NCBI GenBank assembly: GCA_958296245.1
Contig: OY282458.1
Location: 1,386,777 to 1,450,776, forward strand
DNA: 64,000 nucleotides
Source: an uncultured Dehalococcoidia bacterium
GTDB taxonomy: Bacteria > Chloroflexota > Dehalococcoidia > Lucifugimonadales > G958296245
Direction: 5' to 3'
The translations under genes and the position numbers were made by a program. Every line of letters begins with the position of its first letter. Position 1 is the stretch's first letter. Under the pieces are notes generated by a model. It saw only the letters and a list, made by a program, of their open reading frames with translations, had not been told where the DNA came from and searched no databases. Positions 43,301-49,499 of the stretch are shown here, one piece after another.

Positions 43301-43508
43301 GCTCTATGGGAGCGGTCACGTCACGTACGACAGCATCGGGGTTGGCCGACGGATAGAACGCGGTAATAGTTACCAGAGGGAACTCTATCTCGGGGAATAG
43401 CTCCACGGGGAGGGTCCTGTAGGTGAACACTCCAGCGAGAAGCAGTAGGACTATGCCCAGCAGCGTTACCGACCGCCGCCGGATGGCGAGCTCCGTGACA
43501 ATGCGCAT
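40380..43508 (-). CDS. RND-family efflux transporter (SwrC/AcrB-like)
   Basis: A 1042-residue inner-membrane proton-driven exporter. Expected layout of 12 membrane spans with two large periplasmic loops. N-terminus RRSVTLLGIVLLLLAGVFTY then PVELFPEIEFPLVTI (family signature). TM4 carries GRVVDDSIVVLENV (proton-relay Asp pair). TM10 reads GIVVTNAIVLIAF, with Thr where AcrB has its relay Lys, as in the SwrC/YerP-type pumps of monoderms. No membrane-fusion protein or TolC gene is adjacent, consistent with that type. AGGAGA before ATG 43508. Confidence 0.95.
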   Translation of the reverse strand: MRIVTELAIRRRSVTLLGIVLLLLAGVFTYRTLPVELFPEIEFPLVTITAFYPSANPDAVVRDVTAPIERAILGVDGLEDVQSVSSENRSIVLANFRYGTDMDEAANVITSNLSGVQFPPTVDTPSVGRLRPDSRPVIQFSIIGDRGIEDLQPILESSILPAIRSVEGVFNVEVAGDVESRVLVTLDPDKLLESGISLFQVSQALSDNSITLPAGTITGQGQTFPIKTTSSYRSLDDLRGLVVGMTPRAQGPGGSGQPVSPEPVRLGDVAEVTLGAGAAASISRTNGRPSLGLGVIKDPDANTIDVTTGVLEALDAVALPDDVEVVTVSNDGPAIQAQIDTLQREGLFGFVFAITVVFLFMITLRPTAPRGLFNTLRPTVVIGLSIPLSIFTGVLLMSWQGLSLNFMTLGGLAISVGRVVDDSIVVLENVYRHIQGGRERWRAALQATVEVGPAITASTLTTIVVFVPLAFIQGLVGAFFFPFALAVSFALIASLAVALAAVPVLGAYLLRPGDLPEGAGEDTDLAERETWMQRAYDPVLRWALRRKAVTLISALVITAGSLGLIAVIPVNLFPSGGDRFLQIDLTLPPGTAADKTIEEAAAIEAEIEDLSDVYTTTIGSPAAVFGPGGPAGFNQGSILLQLKEDAQSGVAEEIRQQLEGLPGRTVSVREIGGAGPPQGGLEVSITGSNYDDIAVTALELVADLETIDGIVNVSSNVTEARDEIVIDVDPSQAALVGLSAQAVAFQVSQFLVGRTVTEVEVDGDKIDVVLAGRSDDITDVESVRGLVIAGPGGTAPLSSLAEVTVQKGPVSVSRTDGRRSASITGSITDGDAQAVGVLVQQKIDELTLPPGVEVQSGGVFAQIAEGFQSIFLAMAIGVVLVYLVMVISLGSLRNPFVIVTSLPLALIGALAALAITGRSLGLPAMMGILLLIGIVVTNAIVLIAFVEQLREKGLSVYDALIEGGRVRLRPILMTAITTSFALLPLAAFVSSEGGIIGAELATVVIGGLMSSTVLTLVVVPVVYTLANESIPGLLRRVFRIRA

Positions 43509-43633
43509 TAAGTCGTCTCCTCATAGTACGTGCGGCTTCAAACCTGGCCGGACGCGCCGGCCTCGGTGACATTGTAGCGCGTCGAGCGCCCAGCCGGGGT
43601 CTGCGAAGGAGGGAGCCCTTACGGACCTGCTGA

Positions 43634-43996
43634 TTATGGGTCTGTAGGCCTACCCAGAACGAGGAGGAGCTTCAGCGGCGCCGGTCCGTCGTTACGAAAG
43701 CCATGTACGCTGCCTTGGGCCAGCAGCAGGGCTTCTCCCGGGCCGACCGGTATATCTTCGCCGTCCGCCTCCGCTGTACCGTGTCCGGACAGGCAGTACA
43801 GTATCTCCTCCTGGGCCTCGTCGTCCGGATGGGAATGGACTCCCCAGGCGGCGCCCGCCGGCAGTTCCCACACGAAGACCCTGACCGGCAGACGGCTCTC
43901 GCTCTCGAAGAAGCGGCGCGCCATGACTGTGCCTACGCCGCCGTGCAGCGCCTCTATCCTCTCGACGTCTTCAGAGTCGCTCTGCTTCCAGTACAT
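43634..43996 (-). CDS. Cupin-domain protein
   Basis: A 120-residue cupin, paralog of the one at 24250 (shared M-x-WKQ start and LPVRV-x-x-WELP-x-GA). Motif 1: GVHSHPDDEAQEEILYCLSGHG; motif 2: PGEALLLAQGSVHGFRN. The frame continues upstream through an R1 element to 44242, but GAGGAG before ATG 43996 and the paralog's N-terminus fix the start. A 6-bp stem hairpin (ACGCGG/CCGCGT) lies in the leader. Role unknown. Confidence 0.86.
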   Translation of the reverse strand: MYWKQSDSEDVERIEALHGGVGTVMARRFFESESRLPVRVFVWELPAGAAWGVHSHPDDEAQEEILYCLSGHGTAEADGEDIPVGPGEALLLAQGSVHGFRNDGPAPLKLLLVLGRPTDP

Positions 43997-44086
43997 GTGT
44001 TGTCTCCTCAGGGACGCGGTTTTTTGCCGCGTGATTGTCGATTCTGGTATCGTAACGGTCGCCGCGCAACTGTACGCTAAGGTGGT

Positions 44087-44257
44087 TATCCGTTCAGAGT
44101 TCGTGAGGTCTTTTTCGACTGGCTTAGCCCCGATAAAGCAGGCGTCTTTGATCCCCGCCCGCCCCTTGGTAACTGGGGGCACAGCCCCCCAGACCCCTGC
44201 TGGAGGGGAGAGCCTCTCTGGATTTCCCCCTTCGAGTCTCACAGAGTCTGAACAGTT
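44087..44257 (+). repeat. R1 element, copy 5
   Basis: About 171 bp from TATCCGTTCAGAGTTCGTGA to ACAGAGTCTGAACAGTT, same orientation as copy 1, with AGCCCCGATAAAGCAGG, GGGGGCACAGCCCCCC and TGGAGGGGAGAGCC. The left end has a changed base (TATCCG for TAACTG). Its right end stops only 18 bp before the ATG of the next gene. Confidence 0.85.
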
Positions 44258-44274
44258 CCCTAAGGAGGGTTAAG

Positions 44275-44625
44275 ATGCCCATTCTGAACGAGAGAGAGTC
44301 TCCGCAGGTCGAAATATCGCCCGGATTCGAGCGCCGGGAACTGGTCAGCGGGGAGCTTGGAGCCGAATCGCTCACGGTCGCGCACGCGACGCTGGCCCCT
44401 GACGGCGAAGCTCCGCTTCACACCCACCCCACGGAGGAGGCTATGGTCATCCTGGAGGGGGAGGCCGTAGCATGGCTTGGCGATGATGAGATAGTCGTGA
44501 GCAGGGGACAGACGGTCCTTGCTCCTGCGGGTGTCAAACACGGCTTCGTCAATAGGTCCGGAAAGCCCGTCCGCGTCATGGCTATATTCCCCACCGCCAA
44601 GGTCGAGAGGGTGCTGGTGGAGTAG
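44275..44625 (+). CDS. Cupin-domain protein
   Basis: A 116-residue cupin: LHTHPTEEAMVILEGEAVAW (metal ligands His, His, Glu) and GQTVLAPAGVKHGFVN (His). AAGGAGG precedes ATG 44275 and begins just past the R1 repeat end, so the promoter must lie in or before the repeat. Unrelated in detail to the two other cupins here. Convergent with a Gfo/Idh gene 3 bp away. Confidence 0.87.
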   Translation: MPILNERESPQVEISPGFERRELVSGELGAESLTVAHATLAPDGEAPLHTHPTEEAMVILEGEAVAWLGDDEIVVSRGQTVLAPAGVKHGFVNRSGKPVRVMAIFPTAKVERVLVE

Positions 44626-44628
44626 CTC

Positions 44629-45915
44629 CTAGATACCGGCGTGTTCGTTCACCTCCCGTTGGTAGGCGTTAACCCTGTCCCCCGCCACGTCGGCGAACAG
44701 CGTCCGCTGGCCGGCATGGCCCGATTCCAGTAGGGCGTAGCATAGGGCCACCGCGTCCAATCCTACTTGACCGGACATCTCGGGCTGACGGCCATGCTCT
44801 ATCGAATCGGCAAGGTCCTTCAATCCCATGGCGATGAACTTGCGGTCGATCTCCGCGCCGCCGTAATCGTAGGAGGCGATCCGCCTCCTGCCGTCGAAGA
44901 ACGACGCGGTCAGGTCGTCGAGCTCGAAGTCGGGCGCCAGAGACAGGACGTCCTCCTCGGATATGGGCTCGCGGCCCTCCAGGCGGGTGATCCGAGTTGG
45001 CCTGCCTGAGCGGCTTCCAGGCAGTTGGATGGAGCCCTCGCCGCAGTATATGACGTCCGTGTCCAGGAGTTGCCCGGGCGCCGCAATGGATTTGCCGTAG
45101 TAACCTATCGCGCCGGAACTGAAGCGCAACAGGCCCAAGGACATGTCCTCGGACGTGCATTCGAGGGTCGCGGCCCGCTCCAAGTCCTCCTTGACGCGGT
45201 GGGCATAGTAGGCGCCCAGCCCCCACGAGCCCGGCTCGGCGGTATGCTCCCGGCTGGTCTGCCGGGTCTGCTCCCATAGACGTGTCTCGGCGAAGACGCT
45301 CTCGATCTCGCCGAGGAAGTACAAGAACAGGTCGGCGTCGTGGACGCCGTAGTCCAGCAGATAGCCCCCTCTGTTCTTGATATGCCTCCAGGCCGTGCCG
45401 TGCGGCAGGCGCCGGGTCCCGCTGAAGGACGCGACGTGCATCAGGCGCGGCGCACCCAGGGCGCCGGAGTCGAGTATCGCCTTTACGAGGCGATTCACCG
45501 GGTCGCGCCGGTGGTTCTCTTCGACGAGCAGCACCTTGCCCGCCTTCTCGGCGGCCTCCATCATCCGAAGGCAAGCGCGCACCGTGACGCCCATGGGCTT
45601 CTCCACCGCCACGTTGAGTCCCGCCTCGAATGCCATGTTGGTCAGACGGTCATGGAGACCCACGTCCGTAACTATGTCCACCGCGTCTAGATCCCTTTCC
45701 GAGTCGAGCATGTCCTCGAAGTCGGTGTAGACCTTTGGACGCCTGCCGAGTCCCTTTTCAGCCTCGTCGGCGACGTAGTCGGCGGCTGACTGGTTCAGGT
45801 CGCAGACCGCTACAAGGTCGAAGCTATCGGCTCTGCGCTGCAACTCCACTTCGCCGTACAGGTGGCGAAGCCCCATACCGCCGCATCCTACCTGTGCAAT
45901 TCTCAGATTTGCCAT
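44629..45915 (-). CDS. Gfo/Idh/MocA-family oxidoreductase
   Basis: A 428-residue NAD(P)-dependent dehydrogenase-like protein. Rossmann motif AQVGCGGMGLRHLYG, catalytic VAVEKPMGVT, and GGYLLDYGVHDADLFLYFLG where D-x-x-x-H-like residues line the active site. AGGAG before ATG 45915. Probably oxidises a sugar, inositol or sugar-acid carbon. Last gene of a minus-strand set whose upstream members are an enolase-superfamily enzyme and two more Gfo/Idh proteins; the 168-bp gap in front of it (45916-46083) holds only a short GCCGAC/GTCGGC hairpin. Confidence 0.9.
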   Translation of the reverse strand: MANLRIAQVGCGGMGLRHLYGEVELQRRADSFDLVAVCDLNQSAADYVADEAEKGLGRRPKVYTDFEDMLDSERDLDAVDIVTDVGLHDRLTNMAFEAGLNVAVEKPMGVTVRACLRMMEAAEKAGKVLLVEENHRRDPVNRLVKAILDSGALGAPRLMHVASFSGTRRLPHGTAWRHIKNRGGYLLDYGVHDADLFLYFLGEIESVFAETRLWEQTRQTSREHTAEPGSWGLGAYYAHRVKEDLERAATLECTSEDMSLGLLRFSSGAIGYYGKSIAAPGQLLDTDVIYCGEGSIQLPGSRSGRPTRITRLEGREPISEEDVLSLAPDFELDDLTASFFDGRRRIASYDYGGAEIDRKFIAMGLKDLADSIEHGRQPEMSGQVGLDAVALCYALLESGHAGQRTLFADVAGDRVNAYQREVNEHAGI

Positions 45916-46083
45916 TCAACAACTCCTAATTTTGCGCGGTCGGTGAGCGGCTGCCGGCGCCGCACTCTCGGTTGACACGTCCAACGGCTCCCTTGGGACA
46001 TCGCCGACGAGTCGGCGTCTGCGTTCTCAGGCGGTCGATTCGGAGACGCACTTCGCACCTACTCCACCGGACGTTGGGAGACT

Positions 46084-47196
46084 TTACCTGAACCCCACTG
46101 AGCCGTCGTTTCGCGTTAGCGTGCCCACGCTGCCGGGAGTGTAGGCATACGACCTCGCCTTCTCCTCGTCGAGCTCCACGCCGACGCCCGGGGTCTCAGG
46201 TACGACGATATATCCGTCGTTGACCTGCATCGGCTCCTTGACCACGTCATCTTTGGGGTCGGGCCGGTACTCGAGCACCAGGAAATTCGGAATGGCCGCC
46301 GCGAGTTGCACGTGCCCCGCCGTCAAGACGGGACCGCGGGCGTTGTGGGGAGAGACGGTCGCATGGTATGACTCCGCCATTGCCGCTATCTTCTTGCACT
46401 GGCTGAGCCCGCCCTGAAGGCCGACGTCCAGCTTGAGGTCGCGGGCGGCCCCGCTGCTCAGCACCTCTTTGAACTCATACATCGTGTGAAGCCTCTCGCC
46501 GGTGGAGACGGGTACGTTGACACGTCCGGCCACTTCCGCCATCGAATGTATGCTGTCCGGGGGGACCGGGTCCTCCAAGAACAGGATGTCGAATTGCTCC
46601 AGTCGGCGGGCAACCGCCACAGCCTCCGAAGGGCCCAACTTGCGGTGCACCTCGACGCAGACGTCGACGTCTGGGCCCACCGCTTCGCGCACGGCGCCGA
46701 CGTGCTCTGTGACCTCCTTGGTTAGCCGCGCCATCGTCCAGTTGGCATACTCCGGCGGGAATGGGTCTATCTTGACCGCGGTATGACCTGCACTCACCGC
46801 ATCCGTGGCTTCGCGGACGGCCTGGTCCCTGTACCCGGACATGCAGAGCGCGCACATCCTGATCTTGTCGCGGTGCCTGCCGCCCATCAGGGCGTATGCC
46901 GGGGCGCCGTAGTGTTTGCCTGCTATGTCCCATAGGGCGACGTCCACGGCGCTGATGGCCGCGCAGATCGCGGGGCTCCTGAAGTAGCCGCTCCTGTAGA
47001 GGTAGAGGGAGTGGCGGTCTATGGTCAGGGGGTCTTTGCCCACCCAGTAGGCGGCGAATCTCTTCACCACCTCGGCGGTGGCCGGAAGCTGCGACCAGAA
47101 GGTGGCCTCGCCGACGCCGCTGATACCCGCGTCGGTGTCAACCTTGACCAGCACCCAGTCCTGCGCAATGATCGGCTCTACGCTCTCGATTCTCAT
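46084..47196 (-). CDS. Enolase-superfamily sugar-acid dehydratase (galactonate-dehydratase-like)
   Basis: A 370-residue mandelate-racemase-subgroup protein. The capping domain holds GVGEATFW; the barrel has AVKIDPF, then metal ligands Glu182 (in VEVH), Glu208 (FLEDP) and Glu234 (TGERL). His184, two after the first ligand, and His284 (SPHNARGPV) match the acid/base pair of D-galactonate dehydratase, whose E. coli enzyme has D183, H185, E209, E235 and H285. The first ligand here is Glu rather than Asp. Reaction inferred: dehydration of an aldonate to 2-keto-3-deoxy acid. GGAGG before ATG 47196; the open frame upstream to 47571 overlaps the next gene and is not real. Confidence 0.88.
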   Translation of the reverse strand: MRIESVEPIIAQDWVLVKVDTDAGISGVGEATFWSQLPATAEVVKRFAAYWVGKDPLTIDRHSLYLYRSGYFRSPAICAAISAVDVALWDIAGKHYGAPAYALMGGRHRDKIRMCALCMSGYRDQAVREATDAVSAGHTAVKIDPFPPEYANWTMARLTKEVTEHVGAVREAVGPDVDVCVEVHRKLGPSEAVAVARRLEQFDILFLEDPVPPDSIHSMAEVAGRVNVPVSTGERLHTMYEFKEVLSSGAARDLKLDVGLQGGLSQCKKIAAMAESYHATVSPHNARGPVLTAGHVQLAAAIPNFLVLEYRPDPKDDVVKEPMQVNDGYIVVPETPGVGVELDEEKARSYAYTPGSVGTLTRNDGSVGFR

Positions 47197-47249
47197 CGTA
47201 CCTCCAATTGCGACACCCGCATTCAGCGCCGTCGCCGGCGCCGCTACCG

Positions 47250-48335
47250 TCATCCTTCGAATGGGCGTGCTCGGATGTCGTATCTGCCGGGTTCCAACAC
47301 CGGCACGTGGCCCGACTCTACCAGTTCGTCCAACGGATGCCCTGATGGCGGGAGGGGCAGTTCGATTCGCCGGTGGCGGAGAGCGGACTCGTAGACCGCC
47401 ATGCATATCTCCAGCGCCTTGTAACCGTGTGTTGCCTCGCCTCGGTGCGTGTCGGTCTTGCCGTCCACGCAATCGGCAAGCTCCACGGCCTGGGCCGCGA
47501 AGCCCTCGACGTACTCGTTCCATTCGGGGCCTGGACTGGAGAAAGCGCCGTCGGGGGCGTATTCCTTCCAACCGCCCGCGCTGCCGTCGAGCAGCCTGAG
47601 ACGCTCCGGGGTCAGATCGATGATCCCCTCTCCGCCGTAGAAGACCCCGCCTTGGTGGTACCCCGGGTCCAAGCCGCTCAGCAGTAGAGCCGTCGCCCCG
47701 CCCTTGAATCCGAGCGTGCAGACGGCCCTATCTTCGACTCGCAGGCCGCGCTCGTACCTGTCCGTCGTCCGCTCTACGCTGCCCATGACCCACTCGCACT
47801 CGTCATCTAGGACGTACCGGATCATGTCCACCAGGTGACTGGCCCAGTTCAGGAGGCCGTCGTCTGAGAAGCACCTGACGAGCTGGACGCCGCCGATAGC
47901 GCCGTCTGCGATCATCCGCTTGGCGAGATTGTAGGCAGGCAGGAAGCGCCGTTGATGACTGATGATCAGCTTCGTGTTCTGCTCGCCGCACACGTCCAGC
48001 ATCTGCTTGGCCTCGGCGAGGCTTGCGGCCATCGGCTTTTCGCACACGACCGCCGCCGCGCCGCGCCGGGCAGCCTCCATCGTCCACGGCGCGTGCCCCC
48101 CGTGCCAGACGCATACCGACACCACGTCCAGATCCTCGGCGTCGAGCATATCCGCGGCGTCTGAATAGCGCCTTCCGGTGTAGGAGGGGCGCGCGCCGAA
48201 CCGTTCGTCCAACTCGTCTAGGACCTCTGCGCGCGGGTCGGCGATGGCCGCAAGCTCGTACCTCCCGGCGTCCAGATAGCCCTTGGCATGACGGCGGCCT
48301 ATGCTGCCGCACCCGATGATTCCTGCTTTCAGCAT
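47250..48335 (-). CDS. Gfo/Idh/MocA-family oxidoreductase
   Basis: A 361-residue protein with AGIIGCGSIGRRHAKGY (NAD-binding), VVCEKPMAASL (catalytic Lys-Pro) and NWASHLVDMIRYVL near the active site. GGAGG precedes ATG 48335. It lies 53 bp upstream of the dehydratase and 18 bp downstream of another Gfo/Idh gene, all on the minus strand. Plausible job: oxidation of a sugar or its lactone before dehydration. Confidence 0.9.
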   Translation of the reverse strand: MLKAGIIGCGSIGRRHAKGYLDAGRYELAAIADPRAEVLDELDERFGARPSYTGRRYSDAADMLDAEDLDVVSVCVWHGGHAPWTMEAARRGAAAVVCEKPMAASLAEAKQMLDVCGEQNTKLIISHQRRFLPAYNLAKRMIADGAIGGVQLVRCFSDDGLLNWASHLVDMIRYVLDDECEWVMGSVERTTDRYERGLRVEDRAVCTLGFKGGATALLLSGLDPGYHQGGVFYGGEGIIDLTPERLRLLDGSAGGWKEYAPDGAFSSPGPEWNEYVEGFAAQAVELADCVDGKTDTHRGEATHGYKALEICMAVYESALRHRRIELPLPPSGHPLDELVESGHVPVLEPGRYDIRARPFEG

Positions 48336-48353
48336 CTCTTGCAGCCTCCGCGG

Positions 48354-49358
48354 CTATCCCCGCAGCCTGCCCGTCGCGCGCAACAGGGTCTCCTGGACCA
48401 GCAACTCATGTTCGAGGGAGCGGTCAGGCTCCTTTTCGCCCCTGACGTCCTGGACGAAGGCGGCCAGGCTCGCCGCGTATCGGGGCCTGTCTTCGAGACG
48501 CATGGTCGTGATGCCCTCCGGGTAGCCGCCCTTGGCCTCGGGCAAGCAGAGCCGGAGGGTTTCGGCAGGCTCGAAGGGCTCCATGATGGCCCAACCGGCT
48601 GTGCCGTACACCTCGAACCGGCGCGCCCTGGGCGGCGTCTCCATGGCAGCGATGTCTACGATGGCCATGGCCCTGTCGTATTCGAACACGCCCAGCGTGT
48701 TGTCGGGGAATCCCGGCGCTATGTCGTCGTCGTGCCTTAGGAAGGACGTAACGGTATGCGGCCTTCCCAGGAGCCAGACGATCTGGTCGAGCATGTGGCC
48801 CGCAAGGTCGTAGAATATCCCGCCTCTGTGCTCGCCGATCCGGGCGCGCACGTCCTCGTCCGCGAGCGTAGCCATGCGGGCGCGCACGGAGAAGACATGC
48901 CCCAGAAAGCCGGAGCGGGCCAACTCGGCGATGCGCTGGAAGCCGTCGTGGTACCTGAACATGTACCCGAGCTGGATGAGCAAGCCCCTTTCGCGGGCCT
49001 TGGCGACGACGCGCTCGAACTGCGCGTAGTCGTCCCCGGCCGGCTTGTCGTAGAAGACGTGCTTGCCTGCGTCGACGATCTCCTCGGTCTGGTCCAAGCT
49101 CTCCATGTTCATGCCTTCCGAGGAGACCGCGTCGATAGTCGGGTCCTCCAGCATCTCGCCCCTGTCGTCTATCCAACGCACCTGCGACCAGGGGGGCCTC
49201 CCCGCCGACTCCAATTCGCGGCGGCGGGCCGCGTCAGGCTCGTAGACACCCACGAGCTCGACGTCGGGGTTGGCCAGCGTCACCGCCAAAACACCCTCGG
49301 CGTGTGCGTGCTTGGTACCGTACTGCGACATCCTGACGCGCTCCGGCCTGTCTGTCAT
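48354..49358 (-). CDS. Gfo/Idh/MocA-family oxidoreductase, diverged N-terminus
   Basis: A 334-residue protein. The normal GxGxxG motif is replaced by RMSQYGTKHAHAEGVL, yet VFYDKPAGDDY (Lys-Pro) and GGIFYDLAGHMLDQIVWLLG (active-site D-x-x-x-H) are kept. GGAGGG before ATG 49358 fixes the start within a longer open frame. First gene of the sugar-acid operon. A changed nucleotide loop suggests altered cofactor use or tight cofactor binding, as in some members of the family. Confidence 0.85.
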   Translation of the reverse strand: MTDRPERVRMSQYGTKHAHAEGVLAVTLANPDVELVGVYEPDAARRRELESAGRPPWSQVRWIDDRGEMLEDPTIDAVSSEGMNMESLDQTEEIVDAGKHVFYDKPAGDDYAQFERVVAKARERGLLIQLGYMFRYHDGFQRIAELARSGFLGHVFSVRARMATLADEDVRARIGEHRGGIFYDLAGHMLDQIVWLLGRPHTVTSFLRHDDDIAPGFPDNTLGVFEYDRAMAIVDIAAMETPPRARRFEVYGTAGWAIMEPFEPAETLRLCLPEAKGGYPEGITTMRLEDRPRYAASLAAFVQDVRGEKEPDRSLEHELLVQETLLRATGRLRG

Positions 49359-49499
49359 CTGCGCCCTCCCTCCGGCCCTATCGGGCCAGTCTGATTGCCG
49401 CCGCATTCTACCACCCATCGGCGCACGGGTTATGCTGCGGGCGGGGTAGGGGACGCCGGCCCCTGAGCATCACCACAACAGCCATCGCCGCCTAGGGCA

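Noticed and set aside
43997-44242. An N-terminal extension of the cupin at 43634
   Set aside because: The extra codons run through R1 copy 5. A Shine-Dalgarno at the inner ATG and the paralog's N-terminus both support the shorter protein.
47197-47571. An N-terminal extension of the enolase-superfamily protein
   Set aside because: The added stretch is Arg/Pro-rich, overlaps the next gene, and GGAGG before ATG 47196 gives the normal N-terminus for the family.
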